Assembly: GCF_030269925.1 (NCBI RefSeq)
Contig: NC_085117.1
Span: 11,408,731 to 11,472,730 of the forward strand
From: Bombyx mori
Taxonomy: Eukaryota; Arthropoda; Insecta; Lepidoptera; Bombycidae
DNA: 64,000 nt
Direction: 5' to 3'
Part shown: positions 10,271 to 23,400 of the stretch, in pieces
Layout: each line of letters begins with the position of its first letter
Position numbering within the stretch: position 1 is the stretch's first letter
Program-made: the position numbers and the translations under genes
The notes under the pieces: generated by a model
Seen by the model: only the letters and a program-made list of their open reading frames with translations
The model's database searches: none
What the model was told of the DNA's origin: nothing

Positions 10271-12534
10271 ATACGTCTAGTAATCTTATGCGGGGTCTGA
10301 AAGTGTTTGTTTTCGTGTGTCACAGCAGAGAATTTCAACTCATCGACGATCGATCGTTAAATGTGGAACGCTTATTAATAAAAGATTATTTTGGATTCAA
10401 AAATCATTGTGAAAACAAGAAGATTGAAATTGATGGAATTTTTTATTATTATAATAACGGGCTACTTTAACTAGATTAAATTAAACCACTATTCTTCCAT
10501 TGATCCAAACCTCGTGGCTTAAAATAATTTTGTGTATTACATTTTCCCTGTTGCTTCATAAATGACATTTCGAAGAAAAACAACTGTCATTTTAATTTTC
10601 CCAAAACGATAAGGTACGATACCCATTTCAATGAGGTAAAACATTTAAATTTAATTTTACGTGTAATAGAATTCTAGGGAAATGTTATTCAATTGTAGAA
10701 ATGCAAAGTCGATGGTCACGGTCATTACTCTAATAATGAATAATTGTGGAGACAGCCGGTCAGCTTCAGGGCGGATCCGTCGTGTGCCATAGTGTAACAT
10801 TAGATCCCGCGTGCTCCACATACGTACGGCCATTGCTAGCACCAGGGAATCGCTCTAATGCCTACAAGAATTACTAATATTTACTTCAAACAGTAAATGG
10901 TCGTTTTTATTATCATTTTAAACAGTAGAAACATACATTTTATTATCATTTTAAGCAGTAGATATATACAATAAAATTAGAATACAAATACTTTTAAGAC
11001 TGGCACAAAATTAAGAATTCAAGTCTCACATTTAGCATTTGAAAGTGTTGTAGTCAATAATTTTCCTAAAATGTCATAGTCGTTCCGTTCGTTATTTAAA
11101 TCGCGGTGTATTCTTATTATCTTTGATGACATCGAAATTAAACGACCTTCTTCCGGCCAAAACCTTCAGACGTGCCTTCGAAACATCGGCAAAGCGTTCA
11201 AGTTGTTTGTATAACGGGCCGTTCACACGACCATCCACCACGGATGACCGCCTCTCATTTCGACCGAACTAATCGTAATTTCAGACTGTTTGAAATAGGA
11301 CAAAAAGCAGAGGCCGGAACAAGCGGGCAACTGGTACAGCGAAAATTTGAATAATGACGAAGTAGCGGAATGTTTTGTTCTTGAGCTCCACGGTGGCTGC
11401 GTCCGCGCTGACGGTGAACTGAGATAAGAAACTGCATATGATATAAGACGTTTCTTACTGTATACAATCCGCTTAAGTCAATCATTCTTAATTTTATTCC
11501 ACTCTTAACTATGTAAGTAAACGAGTTAATTACGTGTCATTGTTGGGACTTTTATTCAAATGGCTTCCTGAATTGTTATACTTGTTAAATTGTTCTTAAA
11601 GCATGTTTTACGAGTTTACACACCACGAATTGTTTGCTAAGAAAAGCCATAATTTATTGAGATTCTTGTCTCAAGATTTCTAAACTTCTGTATGCATTTT
11701 AACAACGGTTTTGATGAACAAATTGAAGTAAAAGAAGCTCGCTGGATATTTCTATGTTTCTACCTAGAGGTACCTAATAACTGTATATTTACTGCAAAAA
11801 GCATACTACGTAAACAAAATAAGGGATAAACTCCATACACTGTCCGACAAGCAAAATTAATGAATGTACTTCACAAACTAAAAGCCATTTACTGTAAGAA
11901 CATTTACTCGCAAGCAATTTATAACCATTAGGTAACGGACTCGATCCGGCATCCCATATGTGCTCTTTAAACTCAGTATACCTTGAGTATGCGGAAGGTC
12001 TGTCATCAATCATATTCGCACCACAACATCGGTATATAATGACGGGGAAGGCAATGACTCGTGACTGTCATTACTTTCTTGATGTTTGTCGTCACATCAA
12101 TAGACCACAAGATAGATTATTAAAGCATATGAAATTGGAACTGTCACCGAAAATAAAGAAAAGTGGTGAATGTGGTGATTCGAGGTAGGGCAACAAAAAA
12201 TAGAAGCAAAAATGTACACAAAAAACGTTATTTACATAGCTTGCAATGTAACAGAATAAAATCTCATCATCACATCCACGGTATCGAGTGATTTGAGGGT
12301 CGCGGTCAGCTCATTTCGGTTTACATTACGAGTTGATGTAAAATAACATTAGGTATTCATTGATGCAAGAAGCAATGGCGGCAAGTAATGTATAACAAAA
12401 TGTAATATATGTTTTTTTTTTTAGATTTTTCGCGATAATCAAAATGATGTCTTTATGCTTGTTAAATTCGCATATTTAATTTAGGTATACTCATTCAGAT
12501 ATTAGGGTACAAGATCGTTTGTATTTATTTTTAA
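10271..12534. other. Gene-free DNA with a GC-richer patch
   Basis: 10657-10860 and 11150-11420 are richer in GC than their neighbours and carry short open frames on both strands (10657-10842 minus, 11172-11354 plus, 11255-11485 minus). None shows a domain, splice-bounded exon or start context that I can defend. They may be decayed repeats. Confidence 0.4.
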
Positions 12535-12791
12535 CTAGCTGACCCGGCAGACTTCGTAGTGCCTCAATCGATAAAACAAACAAAAGGAATCCGTCCGACG
12601 GGGGACACATCAAATGAAAAACAAAATTGTTATTTTTATTTAATGCTCGGACATTTTCATATTTATTTTCACCTTTTAAACCTTCTCTGGACTTCCACAA
12701 ATAATTCAAGATCAAAATTAGCTAAATCGGTCCAACCGTTCTCGAGTTTTAGCGAGACTAACGAACAGCAATACATTTTTGTATATAGAGA
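12535..12791 (-). mobile_element. Non-autonomous Helitron-like element
   Basis: The minus strand ends GAAGTCTGCCGGGTCAGCTAG followed by T, the CTAG|T ending of Helitrons, preceded by a short GC-rich hairpin region. It starts near TCTCTATATAC. The interior matches the copies at 20537-20832, 58173-58819 and 63099-63401. It has no coding capacity. Confidence 0.75.
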
Positions 12792-13335
12792 TGTAAATCT
12801 TAAGAAGAAATATTGAACATCTCCGTTGTTTTCGTAATTCACAAATAAAATATGTACCATGTCATCTACTCCCCGTATTAATTTTTATCTATCGACACAC
12901 ATACGTTGTATCCATCACGCGCATTATTTAAACAAGAGTCAACATTTTCGTCGCCTTAAAAGAATTAAGATTTTATTATAAAATGATTGTAACACAAACA
13001 TTTTGTTTTATCTTTATTACTAGTCGTTGGTTTGTAACAATGTTTTTCTTTGAAATTGTAATTGAAGAAGTAAAGCTAAGCTAAATAATATTTAGTAATT
13101 ATGCTATGTTCTACTAGTAATCAGTCAGTCATGTTAGTGTTTCAAAACTGTATTTGTATCTTTGAAAATAGAAACAGTCGGACGGGATTGTGCGACACTG
13201 CTCCACTAGCACACCAATTCGTCACATGTCACAAGCATCTTCCTCACAGAGTACCATCGTTAGTTTGCGAGGCAAATCCCACATCTCTGTTTTGTTCGTG
13301 ATAAACTAATATGAGACATTTCCTCCCCTCTGCTC
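12792..13335. other. Gene-free AT-rich DNA
   Basis: No feature recognised; the short frame at 13101-13301 has no motif. Confidence 0.45.
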
Positions 13336-13640
13336 ATTTTTTTTTTATGAACGAGAGATTACGGGTGGCCCGGAGACCTCTTCAATTTCATCAGGACAGG
13401 TGGACGAGCACAGGCTCAGCCACAAGGGGGGGGGGGGAAGATTTGTTAACAGCTGCCCGAGCGCCTGCAGCTGTTTTGCAAACGAATATACTACTGGATC
13501 TCAACTGGAAATCAAAATGGAAATGGAAATCAACCTAACCCGTGCATCAGCCTGCTGAGTTTCCAGTAGAGTTCCAGTTCCAGTACGGTTACCGGCTCCT
13601 CTCCTCTGTGCTTAATCGTATTCACTGATTCACTGAAGAT
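13336..13640 (-). repeat. LINE 3' untranslated fragment with a G12 tract
   Basis: A T-run at 13339-13347 is followed by GTGGCCCGGAGACCTCTTCA and CATCAGGACAGGTGG, matching the reverse-complemented 3' end of the LINEs at 25050 and 40300. A run of 12 G (13426-13437) stands where the other copies have a short AGGGGTGGG block. The copy is 5'-truncated and decayed. Confidence 0.7.
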
Positions 13641-14221
13641 AAGCGGAGACGAGATGTGGAAACAACGACATCCTATGGGTTGTATAGATCATCACCGTCC
13701 ATTTTACCTTGACTACAATCCAGCATACTTGCTGAAAAATATGAAAAATGATGAAAAATATGAATATTTCAAAAAAGCATTTTTTTTCCTGGAAGAGTGG
13801 GACAAATTAATCTGGTTCAAATCTCTTACAGTGTATGTATGTGTGTAAACAGAGAAAATACGGTTCTTGAATTAAACATACTACCCTAATGCGAACAGAT
13901 AGCAAGCAGATAACAATATTCATTTATTACTAATTGTTGTTTTAGCAAGTTACGTGAACAAGCAATGAAATCTCAAGGCCGCGTGGATAACGCACTCCGC
14001 ATTTCTTCGTGACGGTAGAATACGCGTGTCATTTATTTTTAAAATTGCCTTTCATGGCTGGCAACAATGTAGGGGCGAACTAAAATTTTTCTAGTATTTA
14101 ATTAATCTAAAAATTCAACTATTGATGATAATGGATGCCCTACCCAGTCACTGAGAATCTGAATCCATGTTGTTTTTTAAAATGATGACGTCAGCGTGGC
14201 TGATTTTCTTCATATATTTCT
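13641..14221. other. Gene-free DNA
   Basis: The open frame at 13654-13848 contains repeated Met-Lys-Asn-Asp-Glu-Lys-type words and no domain. No exon signature. Confidence 0.4.
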
Positions 14222-14511
14222 TCAATAGAGATCCAGCCTTTCGGCTGCTCAAAGCGGAATATGAGTCATCGTCCTCACCGAATACGGCGCTTGCGCTGAA
14301 GGGCTCGGCGCGTAAATTAACCCACGGACACAGCCCACTGAGTTTCTCGCCGGATCTTTTCAGTGGGTTGAATTCGGTGATTCGGTGAATTCAGTGGTTC
14401 GTGTTAGCATCGTCGTCAGGTTTGAGCCCCGTGAGCTCACCTACTAGCCACGGTTACGCTGAAATAGCCTCTCAAGGCTATCAGCTTAGGTAGGGAAAAA
14501 AAAAAAAGTCT
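14222..14511 (+). repeat. LINE 3'-end fragment, plus orientation
   Basis: Contains CAGCCCACTGAGTTTCTCGC, TTTGAGCCCCGTGAGCTCAC and CTCAAGGCTATCAGCTTAGG before an A-run (14497-14508). This is the reverse complement of the order at 57070-57260, so both belong to one family. Confidence 0.65.
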
Positions 14512-14800
14512 TATAGGTTAAGTTGCACGTCGAGCTCCTGGTCGACTTCGACGAGTTCGACGACAAGAATGTTAATTGATGCATGAAGTATCTAAAAGCT
14601 CCGAGAGTTAATCGAGAAGATCCGAAACAACAGCGGTTGTTTGTAGTCCAGTCATCTGGGTCAGGGATGTAATGAACTGTCCGGTTGCTTGCAGTCCGGT
14701 CATCTACAGGGATATAATTTACTGTCTTCGTTTTCGAGAAGAGTTTTAACAGTACCGAGTTTGAAGGTAAAGGAGGACAAAGGAAAGTTTTTCCATCGAG
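14512..14800 (-). repeat. LINE coding-region remnant, minus orientation
   Basis: GGTTAAGTTGCACGTCGAGC and TCGACGAGTTCGACGA match the 3' coding edge of the LINE near 40512-40550, and AAAGCTCCGAGAGTTAATCG resembles the block at 57345. It abuts the oppositely oriented fragment at the A-run, so the two came by separate insertions. No intact frame. Confidence 0.5.
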
Positions 14801-15304
14801 TAGGTGAGATTGATCAGTAGACATACGGTCCAAGTGCTATTTGTTCGGGACTCCTGTGCAAACATACCCTGAAAATGTCATTAGCGCGTTTCACATATTT
14901 ACTCATTTGTTTAATATCTTCTATTCTATTATAGCTACATTGAATGTATTTAAAAGTGTAAAAGAAATACACTGAATCTTGAACTATTTTATTCAAAGAG
15001 AAATTATACGAATGTCTGACATTACGCAAACAAAATACAAGTCCATATTTAACGGGATAAATAAACCTGCCTTCAGAAATATTTATTTACGTATCCGTAC
15101 TGTCCAGTTGGCTTGCCACTTGACCTAGGTCTTGGACTCCCAACTTATAGAGTCCTATATGAATACAGTGCTAGGTACAAAAGATAAGAATGTGGTGATG
15201 CATTTTCTAAGCTGTGTTGCATGCAGATACAATGTAAAAATTTGATTTTATAGAAATTTTATTTGAAATCTAATCTTCGCGTTTACTAGTCTTATTTTTT
15301 TACC

Positions 15305-15440
15305 TATCTATTCACTGGGAAGCTTAAGAGGCAGTTACAGCTACGCCCGAACCGGTGAGTGAGCTCATGGGTTCAACCAGAGAGAATTTGCAAACACTAG
15401 CCCTAACAAGAGCAGTGCTTCGCACAATCTACCGCCGAAC
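15305..15440 (-). repeat. Degraded LINE fragment
   Basis: Contains GCCCTAACAAGAGCAGTGCT and CGCACAATCTACCGCCG, the recurring LINE block seen at 2200, 32280 and 57165. Confidence 0.55.
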
Positions 15441-15704
15441 CGTAATTACTGGTGGTAGGACCTCTTGTGAGTCCGCGCGGGTGGGTACCACCACCCTGCC
15501 TATTGCCTGCCTATTACCCTGCCGTGAAGTAGTAATGCGTTTCGATTTGAAGGGTGGGCAGCCGTTGTAACTATACTTGCGACCTTAGAACTTATATCTC
15601 AAGGTGGATGGCGCATTTACGATGTAGATGTCTATGGGCTCCAGTAACCACTTAACACAAGGTGGGCTGTGAGCTCGTCCACCCATCTAAGCAATAAAAA
15701 AAAA
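15441..15704 (+). repeat. SINE 3' part (Bm1-type)
   Basis: Begins ATTACTGGTGGTAGGACCTC and ends in GCAATAAAAAAAAAA. A small internal duplication (CCTGCCTATT appears twice) makes it longer than its sister copies. Confidence 0.88.
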
Positions 15705-17347
15705 AGAACCGAAATCGACAAGTTCGACGAGGACGGTGACATGTGCTTGAGGGGCTTAAAAGCTCCATTAGTCTACAGAACTAAAAATGATCTCGTGTTT
15801 GACACTTTTCTTGCGTTACTTGCGTTAGTTTCAGCTAATTTCTAATGAAAGACATTGAAGATTTACTTCGGCTTCACCTATAGACAAGAGTTTTTGCTAA
15901 TCCTGTCCTCACTGATAATTTGGTAATTATGAATCTACAGAGACATTGTGTTTTGTAATTATGTCTTTCACGTGATGCTTAAACATATAAAATGCAACTT
16001 AGAATTTCTTTGAAACACAATATGTAAACTTTTTACGCTTTTTTCTCTCTACTGTGTACTACTTACTAGTCTAGTGTCATACCCGTATCTACTTCGAAAC
16101 CAAGCTTTGATTCCAATTAAATTGATGCTTCTACAGAGTCACTTTTGAGCTTCCGTAAATGCCACACATCAGGGGGGCATGAAAATAACGTTAAATAAAT
16201 TAAAATACTGATGAATTGCACGATGTGTTGAATGAAAACAATAATTTCATAAAATTTACGCTATGTAAGCTTTCTATAGGGGATCTTATCGTACCGTGCA
16301 AATTTTACGATCCGACTCCAAAACCCACATTTATTCATTTCGCTTTTCAAAACAGTTATGTTTATCGCCGTTTCTCTTTAAATTTTATACATGTTTTGTA
16401 TTGGACCCGCTCAAAAGTTATTTTTAATAGTAAACTTATTTATTTTAAATGTTTTAGCACAAGATATACTGTTAAATTTTAAACAAGCAAGCGGTTTAGA
16501 ATTTTTTGCCGTAATGGGCTCAAACAGTATTACTGTAACAGCGGCTAATGCACCTTGTTACATTTATGTTTAACAAGAAGCAAAAACGAGCTCATTTTTG
16601 AACGACGGAAAATATTTTAGCGTCTATATTGCTATTATGTAGGTAACTGTGACGAAATTTAGCGGTAGGCTTCAAATCTAGTTGACTGTATCATAGTTCT
16701 TTTCTATGAAAAACTTAGTGAACCAAACCAGGCTTTCGTAGAATTACATTAAATTTACGTGATTTACGTAAAAAGTGGAACAGATCTAGTATATTATTTA
16801 TATCAATAACAATACAGTTAATATTTCTTTGAATAATATAGTATTTTTAATGGAATATGTTATTTATTTAGATACTTCGATAACTAATAATAATGTAGCA
16901 ACAAATATTTTCATGTGTAGGATTATTCTTAGTAGAAGTAATAAATAGCCCATCAATATATGTACTGTATTAAATCTTGTACTAATTTAATAAATCATTT
17001 CTTTAAGCAACTAAGCTTGACAACTCTACAATATTTATTTGTTCAAGTCGATTACAGTTGTCAGTGAAAATTTTTTAATAGTCTCATATAATCTATAATA
17101 GCCATACCTCTATGTATTGCTAGCACTAGCGGTACAACCATGAGTAAATGTGTGATATTTTACTGCCACTAGGTATACCTACCTTGACCAAACTCGTATA
17201 AACGATATATTTGATGGATAATCTTCTTAATTTTAGTAGTTCATAATTTCTGACAATTGTGCGCAAGAAGTATCATGACACAAATATTCTCTTAAACAAA
17301 GTTTTAATTACATATCAAACAAAAGGGGTCGTAGTTCATCAATATCA
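15705..17347. other. Gene-free AT-rich DNA
   Basis: Two overlapping open frames (16216-16482 and 16391-16573) have no recognisable domain or splice context. Nothing else supported. Confidence 0.4.
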
Positions 17348-17415
17348 AATCAACAATCAGGTGGGCCGTATGCTCGTCGGCCTACAAAGGCAATAAAAAA
17401 AAAATTAAAAAAAAA
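17348..17415 (+). repeat. LINE 3' terminus with A-tail
   Basis: CAATCAGGTGGGCCGTATGC, then CTACAAAGGCAATAAAAAAA. This is the reverse complement of the 3' end of the LINE at 460-520. Only about 55 bp of the element is left. Confidence 0.6.
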
Positions 17416-18077
17416 ACATAGGTACATCCATTTTCATATTAGTTAATAAACATTTACTGCTTGGGGAGTTTAAGTAGAATTTTATTGCACTTTAGCTTAA
17501 ATTGTAATTTAAGTAATATTAAAACAGTTTAGGCGTATTGAATGTAAAACAAAGCTCAGTCTCTTTAAATTTTTTGCATACCTATTGGTTGTAACATTTT
17601 TCGGTGGCCTGAGCATTTTTAACGATAGGTCAATATTTAATGACAATATTCATTGCCGAATTCGATCCAGTTAAATATGTACTATGGTCACATTCTTGCA
17701 GTCAACCGAGAATAACATGATTTGCCGTAATCCTAATTTGATTTGGTGTTACATAAAGAGAACTACGACGATGGTGTTTTTCCGGCAACGGTAAACATTA
17801 GTTTTTCGTGCTCAAAAATAAAGGGCACGACCGAATCTGTCGCTGTTCCGCGACGCTGCCTTCAGCTGCGGTATCCACCTGCTTCACGAAATCTAACCAA
17901 TTGCTCTACTTATCTAATATCTTGAAAATTTTTAAACTGAAAAACAGTTAAGAATATTTTTAAAATTAATTAGTACTGATATATTTGGAGTAAACTATAT
18001 TTTGTTTGTTTTCCTGTGCTATAAAAGGCGGTGACGAGCAGCTAAACTGTTATCCAGGTATATCGGTGGCTATTGTT
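17416..18077. other. Gene-free AT-rich DNA
   Basis: The short frame at 17743-17925 has no motif. Nothing supported. Confidence 0.4.
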
Positions 18078-18321
18078 TTGGTGGTAGGACCTCTAGTGAG
18101 TCCGCGCAGGTAAGTACCACCACCCTGCCTATTTCTGCCGTGAAGCAGTAATGCGTTTCGGTTTGAAGGGTGGGGCAGACTTTGTAACTATATTGAGACC
18201 TTCGAACTTATATCTCAAGGTGAGTGGCGCATTTACGTGGTAGATGTCTATTTGCTCCAGTGACCACTTAACACCAGGTGGACTGTGAGCTCGTCCACTC
18301 ATCTAAGCAATATTTTTTTTT
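18078..18321 (+). repeat. SINE 3' part (Bm1-type)
   Basis: Starts TTGGTGGTAGGACCTCTAGTG and ends CATCTAAGCAATA, followed by a T-run instead of the usual A-tail. It begins at the shared internal boundary and lacks the tRNA-like head. Confidence 0.85.
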
Positions 18322-18357
18322 ATGGAATAATGAATTAAGGCGCCCGTCTTACTCGTA

Positions 18358-18467
18358 TCCAGTGAGGCAGGTAGGTACTAGTTATTCTAGAGAAATACGT
18401 CCTTACACGTGTTCACGATCGACTTCCACGGTGAAGAAATAACATCGTATTATAAAATCAAATAGTT
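18358..18467 (+). repeat. SINE middle fragment
   Basis: GTTCACGATCGACTTCCACG followed by GTGAAGAAATAACATCGTAT matches the segment between the tRNA-like head and the 3' part of the full copy at 58238-58672. It follows another SINE 3' piece and has lost its own tail. Confidence 0.65.
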
Positions 18468-19799
18468 ACGGTCGCTTATGTACATCAGCAAAGCCAGGAG
18501 CACAAGCAAGTGCCTACTGCTTCATTCATCACACAATAAAATAATTTGTAAGTTTTACACAATAAATAAACACGTGGGATACACATACTTTACTGAGAGC
18601 ATGAGGCATATCTGTTCGCTACACGCCAATAAACTAAGAAACGACCAAATTTAAAAAAAAAAACACCCTAAAACTAATGCCTACCTTGGAAAATATTGTT
18701 TTCCGTTTACTTGAGATTAATAATTCATTCTCGTTTTCGCAAAGGGAACCATTTACAGTTTGTCTTGTATTTTTTTACAGTTATATACCGAAATGCATTA
18801 CCCAATTTAACATGATCTGAAGCGTAACACTAACTAGACCCGGCTTAATTAGCTATTTTAATTGTATTCCATTGCATCTACTAAAACTTTGGCGCTGATA
18901 AGAAATGCACGAGATTAGTTTAACTCACGGCCCCTCTGATATTAAGAGGTTACCAAAGCTAACAGATCACAACGTGAATAGCACCTTACTTAGAGACATT
19001 ATGCCCAAAAATTCAAATTTATTGTAGGTACAATGACTATCTTCTCCTTCAAATTGAAGACATGATTGCTGCGTGGCAGTATTAGGTACTAGACCGTATG
19101 GGCTCAGAATACCATCAGTAAAAAGTATTTTAAGACAAAAGTATTGCATTATATAAAGCATGAGTTGTTGCACAGGAGTTCCTTAAGCGGAGTGCATGCC
19201 GCGTGACCGTTTATTGTAATTATCGTGTTACGTAAAATGTAAATAAAAGATTGATCGCTTATTTGCTGACTTATTACAACGACTCAGTGACGCTTAAAGG
19301 TCATGATTTCAGTCAAAAGAGATCTCCATTCGTGTGGGCTTTTGCCAGTAGATGCTACTTTTGAATTGGATTGTTCTGCAAATGATTATTTACCGCAAAA
19401 ACCAAATAAATATGGTATTTTTGTATCACCGTCGTTCTGAGCGGAACAACATACAACGACAATTATTCACTTGTTCTTGTTCACGGAACAGACCTCCAGG
19501 ACTAAGGAAGCTAAATTGCGGTATACCTAAGCTTAACGAAAGCTAGTCGACTCTTAAATATCACTCATCAAAGAAAGAAACGTTTCAAACTATTCATCGA
19601 TTAGGCCTGGCTCACGTATTTGATCATCTTAAATTTTTATCAGCATTCATCTGTTCAATTGATTGACTTTCTATTAGCGGCGGTCTCATACAGAATCATA
19701 TCGATAGTCTTGATGAACGAGAACGATCAGTAATAAAGCTATTCAGTTATCTTATCTGAGTATCGGTTTTATGTCTGATTCATTTGCAGAGAAACTATT
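18468..19799. other. Gene-free DNA upstream of the ZP gene
   Basis: A weak LINE-like scrap at 18470-18530. Other short frames show no domain. Confidence 0.4.
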
Positions 19800-20423
19800 G
19801 ACTTAAACGTGACACGGATGACCCGACCACGGAGACTGAGCAGCATCACGAAAAACTCACTAAGTCAGTGCTAAAGAAATTTGCAATTTCTCCATACAAA
19901 TCGGTATTGAGCGCGTCAAGGACTGACACTATCGGTCCAATTATACTCCTAATCCGAGGCCAATCAACCGTGTAGATCGGTGGATTCTCGAATCGCACGG
20001 ATCGCCGGTCGTGTCGTGAGAACTGTAAGGTACGCTGATACGGCAGGTGGTACCCTCCCCTACGGAGGCTAACTGTTCCACCATCATCAACAGCGCAAGA
20101 CGAGTGCGGCTCAGCGCAGTCCAGAGTTGAGACCCCGTGAGCGCACCACGCGGCTTTCACGCAGACACGCATTTAATACGCGGCAATATCGGTCGAATTC
20201 AAAATAATCAAGCTACGTCTACACTAAGTTAACCCAGTGACTTTGAAGAGTAAAAATTATCAAAGTGTTTTTTTTTTATTGGATTGTTTCGTTATTTTTC
20301 GTTGTTATTTCGATGGGCAGCAATTTACCAAGTTTTTTGTAGTATACTATTCACTTCAGTAAGGTAATCGGGGCAGATAGGCTTAACGGTTGGCTCCGCA
20401 CTCGAGTGTGGCAGACCGCAAGC
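19800..20423 (+). promoter_or_regulatory. Upstream region of the ZP-domain gene
   Basis: A GC-richer block at 19810-20180 and a TCAGT initiator-like site at 20356-20360, 64 bp before the ATG. No TATA box stands at the normal distance. The 108-codon minus-strand frame at 19846-20172 has no domain and is more likely promoter or 5' untranslated sequence. A transcription start near 20358 is an inference from the initiator motif and the short distance to the start codon. Confidence 0.35.
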
Positions 20424-23400
20424 ATGACGCGCGCCGGCCACTGCGCTCTCGTGCTTCTTATACTGGTATGTCACTCATCACACGTTATCGCTTATTACTT
20501 TATTTACATATCGATAGGAGTGAATAACTCGTTATATCTATCTATACATATATAAAAATGAATTGCTGTTCGTTACTCTCGCTAAAACTCGAGAACGGTT
20601 GGGCCGATTTGGCTAACTTTGGTCATGAATTACTTGTGGAAGTCCAGTGAAGGCTTAAAAGGTAGATATATATGAAAATGCTCTGAATTAAATAAAAATA
20701 ACAATTTCATTTTTCCTTTGATGTGTCCCCCGTCGGACGGATTCCTTTTGTTTGTTTTAAGTTTATTTTATACAAAAGTTTAGGTCTTTTATTTATCGAT
20801 CGAGGCCCTACGAAGTCTGCCGGGTCAGCTAGTTTGATATATATATCTTCGTTTGATATATGAACGACCGCTATTTTAATTGTTCTTTAAGCAAAGTAAT
20901 TTGTCAGGTTTGTAATAAAATGAGCATTATTATTAATTCTAACACATGATAATATAGACATTAAATTTTTTTATTTACATGACTAAATGAATTTTTATTT
21001 ATTTATAAAGAAATAAAATATTTACTAGAACAATGAACCTAAAACTAAAAACCTTAAAAAAAATATAATATAATAAGTAAAATATATTATTAAAATGAGT
21101 CCTTTTAGGCAAGATTCCGAAGATACTGGCAGCGTTCCCCCTTTGAATAGCTAGACTAATGAAATAAATGAAATACGTTACGTTTATCATATAGGTAGTC
21201 TATTAGCACTAGGCTTCTCTGTTATTCAGTAATTTAGATAGATATATGTTTATTTTTTGTTTATCCAGCGATAATATAAATCTATTGGGCATAAAGTATT
21301 TGCACAATATATTTTAAATTTTGTAAGATGCTTCAGTTCTCTCGATACATTTCATTTTACAAGTACTTCAACCTCCGATTTTTATATAAATATGTATATA
21401 ATACCTAAATGCATAATGCACGATTATTTTCGTGCACATATCTATATATATATATGTTAAAGTACCTTTAGAACTACAATAAAATTATAAAAAGTATTCC
21501 TTTTCACTTATATTATCTTACTTTTACATGTGGTAGGACATATCACAATACGTACGTATCACAAGACTGGTAGGTTTCGGGCAAAAATTAACAAAATTTA
21601 CTGGTGGTAGGACCTCTTGTGAGTTCGCACGGGTAGGCACCACCACCCTGCCTTTTTCTGCCGTGCAGCAGTAATGCGTTTCGGTTTGAAGGGTGGGGCA
21701 GCCGTTGTAACTATACTGAGAACTTAGAACTTATTAATCAAGGTTGGTGGCGCATTTACGTCATAGATGTCCATGGGCTCCAGTAACTTAACACCAGGTG
21801 GGCTGTGAGCTCATCCACCCATCTAAGCAATAAAAAAAAGACGGCATGACATTTATTTACCTATTCGATCTCATAATCCGCTTTATCCACCAATTTTATT
21901 GAAATTAATGTTTGATAAATAGAAATATATTTTTATTTTTATCGCACAATTTTATTTCTCATTCGTTGAAATCGTTCATGACAATTGTACGGTACATAAT
22001 TTGTAACGTCGGTATAATTCTCAACGAATCACTGGACAGCATTGAGCTATTTAAAAAAAAAAAAATTAAGGCTTAAAGCATGACGAGGCCGGTTATCACA
22101 TTGCAATAAAGATAGGGACTGAGGGCCTACTGGTGATAATCACCATCAGATGGATCAAGAATGGTTTACCTGCGAAAGTAAAAATAAAAGATTGAAAGAT
22201 TTTGGCGACAAATTGTGAAATCGTTTCTGGCTGAATATAAACTAAAGTGAATAAATTCACTTAATAATTAATTTAATTATTACGAACACTGTTAGGATAA
22301 AAGTAGGAAAAGAACGTATTTTGAAAGTGTATTGCCAGCTCAAAAACATAATTTACTCACCCGGAGAAAAGGAGAAAGTAAATCAGTGAGCCTGTTTTTT
22401 TAAGTAAAATATTCCGCATCCACGCAATAACGCGAATTTTCAATTTGATTTAATTATTTAAAATGGATTGAGACCAATGATCATTCTGATTACTTACGTG
22501 ACTGGATTGAGAGCGCTTAGAAAATTAAATTTCACGGTTGGTAGATTTTTGCGAAGTTCAAAAAAATCGGACGACACCGACACTCGGTGTAAAATTACGA
22601 TTCGCGCGCTTTCACAAATCCGCTCGGATCAACATTATTGTTTAACAATAATAATTGTGACCACCTTTTTCTGGTTTATCTCATTCCGTCATTCGCCAAA
22701 GGATTTAGTTTAATAAAACTGAAAAAAAATATTTAAAATTTACTACTATAGATATAAATTATTGAGGTTAGAATAACACAATAAATTACACATGATAGAT
22801 TTGAATGTTACACTGTAGTGTACGTTAGAATTTCAAGTAGGTACCACCCACATTTCAACGGTAAATAATATAAAAATTCAACATAGCGAAATCACCGGTC
22901 ATCGATGTTAACAACTTCCGAAACGAGAACACAAATATACAAATCAGTCTCAGTACAGACTAGAATGGTATTACAGTATTATAATCACTTCATCGACCCG
23001 TCAGGTTAATCACCGTTCTATCATCGGTATAATGGGAAAAGACGCAGAACTCGCAGACACGTTCGATCACGTATGTAAGTAGGTACGTATTTAGGAAATT
23101 CTACCCTAATCATAACCAGTCACGTACAAAATGAAACTCTTTATTACCGTGCATGAAATTTCACTTTTAGATGACTCACAGCTACGCGTAAAAACATGAT
23201 ATGAAATATTTGTGGTTTTACAAGAAGAGCTTCTTTGATAATTTTATTAATGTTTTAATTCCACGTCCTGTTGTGTTTATTCTCAAAATAATATATAACT
23301 AATTATTATAAAATTGCATTAAATTCAATTAAAATACAGTTTTTTACGAAACTATATATATACGCATGAACGATATGGCATCATTTAAAATTTAGTGTGC

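Noticed and set aside
11930..11970. Minus-strand B-box-like GGATCGAGTCC
   Set aside because: No A box at the right distance and no repeat body; too weak to call.
16216..16573. Two overlapping plus-strand frames of 60 and 88 codons
   Set aside because: No domain, no splice-site context, no homologous block elsewhere in the window.
19846..20172. 108-codon minus-strand frame upstream of the ZP gene
   Set aside because: No domain; GC-richer promoter-like DNA on the other strand of a well-supported gene start explains the open frame better.
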